Assembly (NCBI GenBank): GCA_030065155.1 | Contig: JASJDI010000010.1 | Coordinates: 1 to 38,584 of the forward strand | Direction of reading: 5' to 3' | Source of the DNA: Xenococcaceae cyanobacterium MO_188.B29 | GTDB lineage: Bacteria; Cyanobacteriota; Cyanobacteriia; Cyanobacteriales; Xenococcaceae | Length of the DNA stretch: 38,584 bases | In this document: in pieces, positions 17,383 to 26,237 of the stretch | Position numbering within the stretch: the stretch's first letter is position 1 | Layout: the number at the start of each line of letters is the position of its first letter | Made by a program: the position numbers and the translations under genes | Notes under the pieces: generated by a model | The model's input: the letters and a program-made list of their open reading frames with translations, nothing else | Told to the model about the DNA's origin: nothing | Databases searched by the model: none

Positions 17383-17402
17383 GGGCGAACGGCCGTTCGC
17401 CC
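17383..17402. repeat. Perfect 20-nt GGGCGAAC palindrome
   Basis: GGGCGAACGG and CCGTTCGCCC form a perfect palindrome between the UbiA-like and HAD genes. This GGGCGAA/TTCGCCC type is widely dispersed in cyanobacterial genomes; related hairpins occur at 19785-19828 and 32464-32486. It could act as an RNA stability or processing hairpin. Confidence 0.8.
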
Positions 17403-17420
17403 CTCCCTACTCATTACTCC

Positions 17421-18401
17421 CTACTCAATCACTCCCTGATGCTTTAACCCCAAAATGACTAAAATTGTTATCACCCAGCTAATAACAGTTAGTAGTATTG
17501 GTAAATCTGTTAACAAAATTTCGTCTGGTCGTTCAGTTTTTTCTTCTTGTTTAAAATCTCCGTTATGGTCATTAAGCTGCTGGGGAGATTCACTCAGCAT
17601 TTGATAGCGAAAAATGCCGTATAAAACAAAAGGAAAAGTGAGCATCATCCAAGAAGTTGATGCCCCGTTCACCACAGGCCCAGAACTCCAAAGAGCATAG
17701 CTCATCAAAGCTCCCGTTGTGACCATACTCTCCATTCTGGTTAGTAAAGTTAAAGAGTATCGTTTGAGAACAGCACGGGTCTTACCACCATTAATTTGTA
17801 GTAATCTTAGTTCTGCTTTACGCTTTTCTACTCCCAAAAATAGAGCCAGCATTGCCGTACAAAAGATAAACCAAACAGAGAGAACTATTCCCGATGCTGC
17901 TGCTCCTGCATAAGCCCTTAAGACAAATCCAGTGGCGATCGCTAAAATATCGAGAATGGGAGTGCGTTTCAGTTTAAGATTGTAAGCTACTTGTAGCAAT
18001 GCATAGCCAGTTAGGGCTGTACCCAAACCTGGCGATCGCCCCCAACCAATAATCAGGGAACTTACTAATAGCACTAATGCCATAGCAATAGCTATAGGAA
18101 CACGAACTTGACCAGAAGCGATCGGTCTGTGGCACTTGACTGGGTGTTGACGGTCGGATTTAACATCCGCAATATCATTGAATAGATAAAAACTACTAGA
18201 AGCAGCACAGAACAAGACAAATGCCAGTAAACTACCACCAAGAGATCGCCCGTCAAGACTAAAAGCAAATAAAGGAGCAGCAAAAACAATTAGATTTTTT
18301 GTCCACTGGTGAGGTCTCAGAGCAGCTAAGTAAGGGAATTTCGTTGGCTTAGCTCTTGCCTTAACTTCAGGCTGTTTTGGAGATGAGAGCTGTTCTAGCA
18401 T
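17421..18401 (-). CDS. UbiA-family polyprenyl-phosphate phosphoribosyltransferase (DPPR synthase-like)
   Basis: Integral membrane prenyl-lipid enzyme of the UbiA superfamily. It carries RPHQWTKNLIVFAAP (about 29-43), then NDIADVKSD (Asn75, Asp76, Asp79, Asp83) followed by QHPVKCHRPIASG. The second motif is AYNLKLKRTPILDI (Asp151) with LRAYAGA and later GVEKRKAELR. These segments match decaprenyl-phosphate 5-phosphoribose synthase (Rv3806c/UbiA of mycobacteria, NoeC of Azorhizobium) rather than quinone or chlorophyll prenyltransferases. The predicted reaction is PRPP plus polyprenyl phosphate giving polyprenyl-phosphoryl-5-phosphoribose. It is followed by a phosphatase, a flippase-like protein and a GT-C protein. 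Specificity is by family resemblance only. The C-terminal GVIE is also repeat-derived. Confidence 0.88.
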   Translation of the reverse strand: MLEQLSSPKQPEVKARAKPTKFPYLAALRPHQWTKNLIVFAAPLFAFSLDGRSLGGSLLAFVLFCAASSSFYLFNDIADVKSDRQHPVKCHRPIASGQVRVPIAIAMALVLLVSSLIIGWGRSPGLGTALTGYALLQVAYNLKLKRTPILDILAIATGFVLRAYAGAAASGIVLSVWFIFCTAMLALFLGVEKRKAELRLLQINGGKTRAVLKRYSLTLLTRMESMVTTGALMSYALWSSGPVVNGASTSWMMLTFPFVLYGIFRYQMLSESPQQLNDHNGDFKQEEKTERPDEILLTDLPILLTVISWVITILVILGLKHQGVIE

Positions 18402-18490
18402 AATTACACTGTTTGTTATTTGGTTATTCTCAGGGGTTCGGAATTTGTCTATTTTTTGAGATTTTCATTCTTCCCTCAGTTGGCGATCTA

Positions 18491-19711
18491 CTAATTGCTC
18501 TTCTGAGGAAGTTGATACTGTACTCCAGCTTTGTTACATAGCTGTTGGAATACTTCTAGAAAATGAGACTTACTGTGAATTTGACTCACCCATTGCCGAC
18601 CCTCTTTACCTAAGCGAGTACGGAATTCATGGTCTTCTAGCAATCGAGTTAAACCTTCCACAAACTTAGGCATGCTTTCCATCCCGCTACCATCCCAACG
18701 TCCTACATAGATGCCAAAGCGAGAAACTACATCTTCAGGATTGACGCTGCTGAGAATAGGGGTTTCACATTTAAGGGATTCTTGAAAACTAACCGCTAAT
18801 CCTTCATGAATAGAAGTATTAACTAAAACCCAAGCTGAAGAGAGGAGACGGATTTTTTCTTCCCCAATTATATGACCCATCAATTTAACATTTTCAGGAA
18901 GTCCTTCTGGTTTCCAAGCACCTTTCCCTTCAAAATGAGCTTTACCAAGAAAGATAAACTCAACCTCAGGAAAATGGCGGGCAAGTTCTACAAATAACCA
19001 GGGTCTTTTATAAGGATCGAGACGGGCAAGAAATACTACTGTGGGTTTCTCACTTTTAGTAATTTCTCCTGGCTCAATATCAATAATATTAGGTAATAAA
19101 GCTACTTCCGCATTTTTGACTCCATAAGTACCCAAAACTTTTTCTCGCAGAAAAGAAGCAGGAGTACCAAATAAAACTGGACGACGTAGCCATTGAGAAG
19201 TTGTTACTGTTCTTCCTAGAGAAGTACAGTCAGGAGTCCATAGTCCTTGAGGTTTCACATCTTCTTGTCCAGGAATACGAATAGTAGCAATTTTGGCTAC
19301 ATCTTCAGGGGTTCTAGGATCGCGAACCCAGACCAAAATTGGAGTTTGAGGCAAAATCCTAAATAGAGGAGAATAGTTGGGTCGATAGTCAATAGAGAGC
19401 AGAAGATCGAAATTTTCTGCCCAGACACGACGACAATATTCAAATAAGTTGGGATGGCGAGGAATTAACCGACAACCATGAATTAAGATGTCTTCCTGAG
19501 GAGGTACTTCCATCTTTTCACGAGATAAAAATACTACCTCTACCCCTAATTCTGGATCTTGAAAGCATTTTGCAACTTGGCGAGTAGCCCAACCAAAGCC
19601 TCCCATCCTGCCAATAGACAAGTCAAAGAATTCGTTGGCAACTACTCCTAACTTAATTTTTTTTGGGGATTTAACCTCATCTTTGTCTGATTTACGAGGT
19701 GAAACTAACAT
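18491..19711 (-). CDS. GT4 family glycosyltransferase
   Basis: GT-B fold glycosyltransferase of 406 residues. The N-terminal domain starts IKLGVVANEFFDLSIGRMGGFGWATRQVAK, with the Gly-rich loop of GT4 enzymes. The C-terminal domain has KPTVVFLARLDPYKRPWLFVEL, VEFIFLGKAHF and the E-x7-E motif in HEGLAVSFQESLKCETPIL. It should extend the lipid-linked repeat unit in the cytoplasm. AGGAG is found 12 bases before the ATG. A long repeat-filled gap (127 bases) lies upstream. Sugar specificity is unknown. Confidence 0.88.
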   Translation of the reverse strand: MLVSPRKSDKDEVKSPKKIKLGVVANEFFDLSIGRMGGFGWATRQVAKCFQDPELGVEVVFLSREKMEVPPQEDILIHGCRLIPRHPNLFEYCRRVWAENFDLLLSIDYRPNYSPLFRILPQTPILVWVRDPRTPEDVAKIATIRIPGQEDVKPQGLWTPDCTSLGRTVTTSQWLRRPVLFGTPASFLREKVLGTYGVKNAEVALLPNIIDIEPGEITKSEKPTVVFLARLDPYKRPWLFVELARHFPEVEFIFLGKAHFEGKGAWKPEGLPENVKLMGHIIGEEKIRLLSSAWVLVNTSIHEGLAVSFQESLKCETPILSSVNPEDVVSRFGIYVGRWDGSGMESMPKFVEGLTRLLEDHEFRTRLGKEGRQWVSQIHSKSHFLEVFQQLCNKAGVQYQLPQKSN

Positions 19712-19784
19712 TTAATTATTACTCCTAGTTTTTTGTTTAACTAATTCTGACCGACTTCTGCCTTCTGACTCCCGACTTCTGTAC

Positions 19785-19828
19785 GGGCGATTCACGACTC
19801 GGAGCTAGTCCTTTAGGGCGAATCGCCC
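19785..19828. repeat. GGGCGATTC...GAATCGCCC inverted repeat
   Basis: Perfect 9-bp arms (19785-19793 and 19820-19828) flank a 26-base loop containing a GACT...AGTC pair. Immediately before it (19741-19784) are degenerate CTTCTGACTC-type heptamers. It fills the gap between the flippase and GT4 genes and belongs to the same dispersed family as the palindrome at 17383. Confidence 0.7.
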
Positions 19829-19838
19829 CTACTCCTAA

Positions 19839-21362
19839 TCATTTTTTCTTCTTCCTAAACTCCTTGAGAGTGCGCATCATTTCCCATAGAGTTTTTCTAC
19901 CCCTAGGTAGAACTATCCATATTGCTAGGTAAAGCAGACCATAAATAAGGCAGTCTAAGCCTAAAACGATCGCCAAATTCATTTCTGTAGACAGTAACTG
20001 GTTCATTCCCATCAATAGGGCTGCTGCACCAAGGGAGGCTAAAACTGGATGAGACAGAGTTTTGAGTAACTCAGTAAATCTTAATGGAGTCCCTTTATAG
20101 CAATACAGTATTCTTGGCACCCACAGAATGGGTCGAGATAAACCAAAAGCAGCAGCTACGCCAATCGCACCCCAATGAACACTAACTATAAAAATAATGA
20201 CATCAATAGCAGATACCACCAGTCCTAGCCTAAACTGGCGATCGGTACGACCTAAAGACTGATATGCCCAAGCTTCTGCCACATTTAAAGTGCCGATAAA
20301 AGCAGCAGGCATCAACAACCGAAAGATGGGAATTACTTCTAACCATTGCTGTCCCAGAAAGAAAGGAATCATCTTATCAGCAGCAGCAAAGGTAAATGCT
20401 ACTAACGCCATCCCCAAAGTGCTTATAGACAAAAGAGCTTTATAGTAATAGCGACAATATTGTTCCCTTTGAGTCTGTAAACAGCTAAGAGTAGGCAAAG
20501 CTACACCAGTCATGGGAGCGTTAATCTGTTGAATTGGCAAGAGGATAAGCTGATAGGCTTTGGCATAAAGACCTAATTGCTGAGAACCCCAATAGCGACC
20601 AATCAGAAGATTATCTAAGTTACGGGAGACATAATTCAGACAATTAAACGCAGTGAGATTTCCCCCAAAAGCTAACATCGAACGAATTCCAGAATCCCAG
20701 ACTGGTAAGCCAGGTCGCCAACTGCAAGCAAACCACATCCCCGCAGCATAAGTAATGCCACTTGTTAGTTGCAAAAACACCAAAGACCAATAGCCTGCTT
20801 GATTCCAAGCCAATATTATGGCAACAACTAGGCTGAGAAAGAGAGAGATTACGGCAATCTTAGCAATGCTAGTAAAACGCATCTGTCTTTTTAGTAACGC
20901 TTCGTGCTGAACACTCAAACCACTAAAAATAAAGACGCTTGCTAAGACAAACATAATTGGTATCAAACGTGGTTCGCTATAGAATCCAGCAATAATAGGT
21001 GCTAAGACTACTAGGATTAGGGTAATAACTAAGCTAATGCCCACGTTGATCCAAAACAGAGTACTAACTTGCTGATGATTAATTTCTTTTTGTTGAATAG
21101 TCGCTGTCGAAAGACCTAAATTTTTGAACATCCGCACAAACTTAATCACCACAGTAACCATAGCGATTAGACCATAATCTTCTGGGGTTAATAGTCGTCC
21201 CAACACAACAGTCGAAGCCATTTGCAGGACAAATTTACCTGCTTGAGCAGCTGCGGTAACTGCACCACCACGAATGGAACGACCTCTAAGGTCTGATTTT
21301 AGATGTTCGGTACCAAAAAAATCTTTGGTATTTGGTCGTTTTTCTGGGGTCTGTTTTAACAA
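19839..21362 (-). CDS. Wzx/PST-type lipopolysaccharide flippase
   Basis: Multidrug/oligosaccharidyl-lipid/polysaccharide (MOP) superfamily exporter, WzxC-like, expected to flip lipid-linked repeat units to the periplasmic side. The family signature at the N-terminus is clear: GGAVTAAAQAGKFVLQM, VVLGRLLTPEDYGLIAMV, FKNLGLSTATIQQKEI and STLFWINVG. About 12-14 hydrophobic segments follow, with the typical LLPIQQINAPMTGVALPTLS and YRFxxL-like elements. Length 507 is normal. The start is uncertain: the reading opens with TTG at 21362 and the next Met is inside the conserved domain, so TTG or a nearby rare start must be used. Confidence 0.92.
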   Translation of the reverse strand: MLKQTPEKRPNTKDFFGTEHLKSDLRGRSIRGGAVTAAAQAGKFVLQMASTVVLGRLLTPEDYGLIAMVTVVIKFVRMFKNLGLSTATIQQKEINHQQVSTLFWINVGISLVITLILVVLAPIIAGFYSEPRLIPIMFVLASVFIFSGLSVQHEALLKRQMRFTSIAKIAVISLFLSLVVAIILAWNQAGYWSLVFLQLTSGITYAAGMWFACSWRPGLPVWDSGIRSMLAFGGNLTAFNCLNYVSRNLDNLLIGRYWGSQQLGLYAKAYQLILLPIQQINAPMTGVALPTLSCLQTQREQYCRYYYKALLSISTLGMALVAFTFAAADKMIPFFLGQQWLEVIPIFRLLMPAAFIGTLNVAEAWAYQSLGRTDRQFRLGLVVSAIDVIIFIVSVHWGAIGVAAAFGLSRPILWVPRILYCYKGTPLRFTELLKTLSHPVLASLGAAALLMGMNQLLSTEMNLAIVLGLDCLIYGLLYLAIWIVLPRGRKTLWEMMRTLKEFRKKKK

Positions 21363-21400
21363 ATCAGCAACTCGTTTTGGTAAAGAACAACAATTGATAA

Positions 21401-22360
21401 TTATCTAGAGTCAGTTTCTACTGCACCTAAAGTTTGCCTAATCCCTAACTTGGCTAGAGGGGCAATTTTCACAGAAATCAAGGTTAATAGCGATCGCCAA
21501 TCTTGATAAAAGATAGACTTATCACTATCTAAAGCTTGATTGATAAAGTAGTTAGCTTTTTCTCCATCTCCTGCCGTAAGCGATAGCCTTGCTAAATAGC
21601 GATACATATAGGCATAAGCAGTGGGTAAAACTTTCTGCACCAGCTTGGGAGAACGTTGATAAGCTCCTTCTATTACTTTTTCACGACTGCGCTGCATTTC
21701 TTGCACATTGAAAGAAAGTCCAGTCGGACAAACTCGATAGCAACATAAAATCTGTGGCAGACGATAAAAACGCCAGCGTCTAGTTGCTGCAATTCGCAAC
21801 CAAAAATCTACATCCTCGCAACTCCGTAAAGTTTCATCAAATCCACCTATCTCATCAAAAATACAGCGACGAAATACAGCATTAGAGCCATGACCTATGA
21901 AATTTTTGCACAATAGTGCCAGGAGAGGATCGGACTTGATTGGTTTACCGCTCAAAACCATAAAGGTTGATTGTCCGTCTTTACGAATCGCTCTAGAAGC
22001 ACTGTAGACCACACCAATTTCTTTTGAGCGATCGAGTTGGATTAAATGAGTGATTAGCTTATCTGGTTGGTAAATATCATCCCCGTCAAGAAGAGCAATA
22101 TACTCGCCTCGAGCGTGACGAATACCATAATTACGCGCTGATGCTAATCCACCATTTTGTTTTTGTAATAAACGAAAACGGGAATCTCGCTGACAAAAAG
22201 AGTTGACCACTTCAGCGGTATTATCGGTAGAACCATCATCTACAATCAGTACTTCAAAATCTTTAAAAGATTGTTTCTCTAAAGATTCAAGTGCTTGAGC
22301 AATATAAGCACTTATGTTGTAAGCAGGGACAATAACACTTACTTTTGCTACCATAGTCAT
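21401..22360 (-). CDS. GT2 family glycosyltransferase
   Basis: GT-A fold transferase. The N-terminus has VSVIVPAYNISAYIAQALES and VLIVDDGSTDNTAEVV, then ASARNYGIRHARGEYIALLDGDD with the DXD-type metal site, and later RSCEDVDFWLRIA, the ED motif containing the catalytic base. It should add an early sugar of the repeat unit in the cytoplasm. Two in-frame Met codons (22360 and 22354) are possible starts. It is second in the EPS gene run, 84 bases after the GT26 gene. Donor sugar unknown. Confidence 0.9.
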   Translation of the reverse strand: MTMVAKVSVIVPAYNISAYIAQALESLEKQSFKDFEVLIVDDGSTDNTAEVVNSFCQRDSRFRLLQKQNGGLASARNYGIRHARGEYIALLDGDDIYQPDKLITHLIQLDRSKEIGVVYSASRAIRKDGQSTFMVLSGKPIKSDPLLALLCKNFIGHGSNAVFRRCIFDEIGGFDETLRSCEDVDFWLRIAATRRWRFYRLPQILCCYRVCPTGLSFNVQEMQRSREKVIEGAYQRSPKLVQKVLPTAYAYMYRYLARLSLTAGDGEKANYFINQALDSDKSIFYQDWRSLLTLISVKIAPLAKLGIRQTLGAVETDSR

Positions 22361-22443
22361 CGAACAATGTTGTTTAAACTACAGAGGAGTCAAATTGGTA
22401 GTTTGATTTTTTGATTAAACTACTCAGTTTGCTCTTCTTTTCT

Positions 22444-23313
22444 TTACATTTTGCTAACGCGCAACGTTAAAAGTCCCAAAGATTTAGCTAGGGCAAGATG
22501 GAGCAAAAAAGCTGTATTACCAATCAAGTAGCGTCCTCCTAAACGTCTAGGTTCAAGGATTAGGCGATGAAGCCACTCTAAACCAAGATTAGAAAGCCAG
22601 GCTGGACAGTTAGTAACAACTCCTGCTAGTCGATCGATAACTGCACCACAAGGCATAATTACATTGACTTCAAGCTCAGAACTATGTTTTTGAATCCATT
22701 GTTCTTGAGTGGGAACTCCCATACCAACTAGCAAAATATTGGGTTTGAACTGATTAATTTGGTCGACTATGGTCTGATTTTGTTGAGGGTCTTGTTTGTC
22801 AAAGTATCCATCATGTCCAGCTATTTTGAGTTTAGGATACTTTTTTTTCACTCGTCTCATGGCTTCTTCTAGATACTGAGTTTTTGAACCCAAAAAAAAG
22901 AAGGAAAAACCATGTTGGTTTCCATATTCCAGTAGTTGTGGCACAAATGCAGTACCAGAAACCCGATACTGAAGAGGGACATCCATACCCATCCACCGTA
23001 GAGCTTTGAGGATTCCAACTCCGTCACAACGAGTAATGTCTGCACCTTGTTGAAACTCATAAAACCACGGCAATTGCATAGATAAGTTAAAACTATGAAC
23101 GTTATAAGATGCTATGGTTATTTTTTTCTCTTCTAGGCAGGATTTATGAATGCCATCCATGATGGCTTTCGCTGTCATCAAAGTAATTCGCCTTCCCAAA
23201 AGATCTACTCGAAGATTTGGCAACTCACTGAAACAATACCTCTTATTAGATAGGAAACTATTGTCAGATCCTAACGGCGATAAGGAGTCTAGGGCATCAA
23301 GTTTTGTAGCCAT
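22444..23313 (-). CDS. WecB/TagA/CpsF family (GT26) glycosyltransferase
   Basis: GT26 enzyme, usually the one that adds the second sugar (often ManNAcA or ManNAc) to a polyprenyl-pyrophosphate-linked first sugar. Recognised by ADITRCDGVGILKALR, YRVSGTAFVPQLLE, FFFLGSKTQYLEEAMRRVK, ILLVGMGVPTQEQWIQKH and the end part CGAVIDRLAGVV plus GLEWLHRLILEPRRL. Length 289 is slightly longer than TagA because of an N-terminal extension. It is the promoter-proximal gene of the 23-kb minus-strand EPS run. No initiating polyprenyl-phosphate sugar-1-phosphate transferase is present next to it, so that step must come from elsewhere in the genome. Confidence 0.92.
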   Translation of the reverse strand: MATKLDALDSLSPLGSDNSFLSNKRYCFSELPNLRVDLLGRRITLMTAKAIMDGIHKSCLEEKKITIASYNVHSFNLSMQLPWFYEFQQGADITRCDGVGILKALRWMGMDVPLQYRVSGTAFVPQLLEYGNQHGFSFFFLGSKTQYLEEAMRRVKKKYPKLKIAGHDGYFDKQDPQQNQTIVDQINQFKPNILLVGMGVPTQEQWIQKHSSELEVNVIMPCGAVIDRLAGVVTNCPAWLSNLGLEWLHRLILEPRRLGGRYLIGNTAFLLHLALAKSLGLLTLRVSKM

Positions 23314-24414
23314 TAGTTAATAGGTTCATGATTTTTTTTGGTTTACTGAAAAAAAAAATACATTGGCATAGTTTAGACAAATTAGATATTTTCAAGGAAT
23401 TTTCAACTTGGTAATTACTAGTTTTGATTTAAGTCTTTTTGAGATAAAACTCGCTCTCTATGGTTCTCGTTTCTTATGTTCTTTTGCCTTACTCTTTACC
23501 CTGATTATTCAAAATTCGGTCTGAAGACAGCGGAATTGCAACTAGATAATATAGTTTAAACACCGAGCTTTTTTGTGTTTTTTGATACACAAGTTCTATT
23601 CTACGTAACAAAAAATACGTAGGTAGTTTTATACCTGCATCTCTATCTCTGTGTAAGCGAAAGGCAAGACATATGTATGTAGCATAGTACTTTTACATAA
23701 TTAACGATACCTCAGCTTAACAAAAATATAAAGAAATAAGTAAGCTTACTGAAAATATTAGTAAATCTCAATTAAAGAAACAATATTAGGAAAGAAGTTT
23801 TACCCTTTTTACATACTTTTGTGATGAATATATAAAGTTATTGACTAATGAACAAAAATTCGATAGTTGTATAGTTAAGAGATAAAAAAATACACTGGAA
23901 ATATTTAAAGTTAAGTCACCATTGAGATATAGCTCAACTCCTCTATAGTCAAACATATTGCCAAAGCAAGTTTTAATTGAAGTGAATTTTTAGATGGTCA
24001 TTCTCTTAGAGAAAACCTATCAAGATCCACCACAATCATTTGGACTTCTCGTTTCTATTAAGCCCATCTCAAATACCAAAGACTAGTGTTATACATTTAG
24101 CACTTTTAAGCTCAGGTCTTGGGTTCAGATAAATCTGAGGCATGGGGTTATTTACGGCACATCGGCAATTTAGATTGTAGTGGCTCTTAAAACTCATCGA
24201 AATGTCTTCCGATCTTGGTTTTAGTTGATAGTTAATTGAGTTCTCATCCAACCAAAAACTGCCGAGAAGAAGCATCTGCATAAAATATTGTCGATCGCTC
24301 AGTTTTGCTCTTGAGGGAAAGATGCTCAATGTCAGTTATGCAGAATTACCAAAATTCAAAAGTGGTCTACACATTATTTCAAAAACCGCTTAATCAGCGA
24401 GGAGTACATAACCA
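23314..24414. other. 1.1-kb divergent intergenic region, promoters expected
   Basis: This AT-rich stretch separates the minus-strand EPS genes from the plus-strand cassette and must hold promoters for both. I see two small inverted repeats: CTACGTA...TACGTAG (7-bp arms, 23601-23622) and, just adjoining it, AGGTA...TACCT (23621-23636). I could not fix -35/-10 boxes. An 86-codon frame on the minus strand (24069-24329) has no recognisable motif and is probably chance. No tRNA or riboswitch was recognised. Confidence 0.5.
23601..23636. promoter_or_regulatory. Adjoining inverted repeats in the divergent EPS promoter region
   Basis: Perfect CTACGTA/TACGTAG arms (8-base loop) are followed directly by AGGTA/TACCT arms (6-base loop). 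The position, about 290 bases upstream of the first EPS gene, fits an operator or leader RNA structure. No regulator is identified. Confidence 0.35.
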
Positions 24415-25230
24415 GTGAAATTATCCGTCATCATACCTGTTTACAACGAAATCCACACTTTAGATACTTTGTTAACTAAAGTAATTCAAGCTTTACCAGA
24501 AGTTCCCAAAGAAATAGTCATGGTAGATGATGGTTCTACCGATGGCACTCGCGAATGGCTAGCAGAAACTTTTGTGCAAACAGATGCTCATCCTGTTCAG
24601 ATTAGTCTTAATCAGCAAAGTCAATTAGTAGCAGTGAATGGCAATGAGCAAGAACTACAAAAATCTGCTGTAGGTGTTGCCGTAGCTAATCATGCTCCCG
24701 TCGATGTGCAAGTTATTTTTCACAAGAAAAATCAAGGTAAAGGGGCTGCACTACGTACTGGATTGCAGTCTGCCACTGGAGATGTGATGGTTATCCAAGA
24801 CGCTGATTTAGAATACAATCCTCAAGATTGGGGTCAGATGTGGGAACTAATCACAGAAGGATGGGCAGATGTAGTCTATGGCTCTCGTTTTTATGGAAAT
24901 CCTCACCGTGTCCTCTACTTCCATCATTTATTAGCTAATAAACTCATTTCTAACCTCATCAACTTATTTTGTAATACCACTTTGAGTGATATCGAAGTTT
25001 GCTACAAGATGTTTCGTCGAGAAGTGTTGGAAGGAATGAAACTGACCTGCAATGACTTCGGATTTGAGGTGGAATTTACCGTAAAGGTAACCAAATCCCG
25101 TCGTCGCTGGCGTATCTATGAAGCAGGCATATCTTATTACGGAAGAACCTATGCTGAAGGTAAAAAAATCAACTGGAAAGATGGGGTGAAGGCATTGTGG
25201 TACATTGTCAAATTTAGTTGCTTCCGTTAA
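24415..25230 (+). CDS. DPM1/ArnC-like GT2, polyprenyl-phosphate glycosyltransferase
   Basis: GT-A fold enzyme predicted to make a polyprenyl-phosphate-linked hexose at the cytoplasmic face. The opening LSVIIPVYNEIHTLDTLLTK, EIVMVDDGSTDGTREWL, KKNQGKGAALRTGL and VMVIQDADLEYNPQDW with the DAD metal site match the dolichol-phosphate-mannose synthase subgroup. YGSRFYG and CYKMFRREVL follow in order. Between DGTREW and VIFHKKNQGKG there are about 45 extra residues, Gln- and Ala-rich, compared with the usual short loop. The start is GTG at 24415, with GAGGAG 10 bases upstream. No C-terminal TM helices are seen. It is followed by a flippase-like and a GT-C-like gene. Identity of the sugar unknown. 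Confidence 0.88.
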   Translation: MKLSVIIPVYNEIHTLDTLLTKVIQALPEVPKEIVMVDDGSTDGTREWLAETFVQTDAHPVQISLNQQSQLVAVNGNEQELQKSAVGVAVANHAPVDVQVIFHKKNQGKGAALRTGLQSATGDVMVIQDADLEYNPQDWGQMWELITEGWADVVYGSRFYGNPHRVLYFHHLLANKLISNLINLFCNTTLSDIEVCYKMFRREVLEGMKLTCNDFGFEVEFTVKVTKSRRRWRIYEAGISYYGRTYAEGKKINWKDGVKALWYIVKFSCFR

Positions 25231-25256
25231 AATTTTGCAAACTTCCAATATAGCTC

Positions 25257-26237
25257 ATGGCAAATATTTCTAGAAGTCCCATTTCTGGGCGGTCTTGGTT
25301 GCGCGGATTAATTGGTCTAGCACTGGGAGCGTTATTCTTCTGGTTGGCTTTACGTCAGACCAGTTGGACACAAGTACAAACTATACTCTCTCAAGCAGAG
25401 AATCAATGGCTGGTTATAGCTATGGGCTTTTATGCTGCCAACATTGTTGTTAGGGTGGTGCGTTGGCGTAGTTTGCTTTGGGATATTAAACCTCTCTCTT
25501 TTCGGTCTGTGGGCATAGTTCTGGTAGTGGGTTATGCCATGAACAATATTTTGCCCGCTCGCCTGGGAGAATTATTTCGCGCCAATTTCGCTGGACGGCG
25601 TTATCGACTTTCTCGTCTGGCGATCGCTGGATCAATTGTGGTAGAACGAGTATTAGATGGACTAATTCTTGTCTTGTGCTTGATCCTGGGACAATTATTT
25701 ATCACTCAAAAAACAGTTTTGCTCAGTAGCTTAACCACAGCAGGAGGAATGTTATTTTCGGGAATTTTTCTGATTTTATGGGTTTCAAGTAGAAGCTCCC
25801 AGAAAAATTTGACTATTCCCTTGCTGCCTCTTACTTTTACTAAAAAGATTCAAGGTTTTTGCACTGGTTTAGCTGGTCTGCGGGGGATGAGATTAGCTGA
25901 AGTTACGGCTCTTTCTCTAATGGTTTGGTTGTTAGAGGGAATGGCTCAGTGGTCAGTCTTAAAGGCAATAGGGTTGTCTTTAAATTGGCAGCAGATGTTA
26001 TCTGTTCTCGGTTTAGTGAATTTGAGTACTCTAATTCCCTCCGCACCAGGTTTCGTTGGTACTTATCAGTATGCCTATGCCTTAGCCGTTGGTTTATTTG
26101 GTTATCCCTCAGCAGAGGGAGTAGCTGCTGCTACAGCAGCCCAAGTCTTTCTCTTGGGAGGCTTGACCCTAGTTGGGATAGGACTTTATTTCTATCTAAA
26201 TCTCTTGAAACCGAGAGTAAATCTACCTAAACAATGA
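25257..26237 (+). CDS. UPF0104/LPG synthase-TM-like flippase domain protein
   Basis: Integral membrane protein of 326 residues with about eight hydrophobic segments, of the AglD/YbhN/LPG_synthase_TM family. Markers are NIVVRVVRWRSLL, VGYAMNNILPARLGELFRA (the conserved N-x-x-x-P-x-R-x-G-E motif), GSIVVERVLDGLILVL, and near the end LSTLIPSAPGFVGTYQYA. It lies 26 bases after the DPM1-like gene and overlaps the next gene by four bases (ATGA at 26234-26237). Members of this family are often paired with polyprenyl-phosphate glycosyltransferases, and a lipid-sugar transport role has been proposed. Substrate not known. Confidence 0.88.
   Translation: MANISRSPISGRSWLRGLIGLALGALFFWLALRQTSWTQVQTILSQAENQWLVIAMGFYAANIVVRVVRWRSLLWDIKPLSFRSVGIVLVVGYAMNNILPARLGELFRANFAGRRYRLSRLAIAGSIVVERVLDGLILVLCLILGQLFITQKTVLLSSLTTAGGMLFSGIFLILWVSSRSSQKNLTIPLLPLTFTKKIQGFCTGLAGLRGMRLAEVTALSLMVWLLEGMAQWSVLKAIGLSLNWQQMLSVLGLVNLSTLIPSAPGFVGTYQYAYALAVGLFGYPSAEGVAAATAAQVFLLGGLTLVGIGLYFYLNLLKPRVNLPKQ

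Noticed and set aside
24069-24329. 86-codon minus-strand reading frame in the 1.1-kb intergenic region
   Set aside because: No recognisable motif, hydrophobicity pattern or ribosome-binding site; composition looks like chance in AT-rich DNA.
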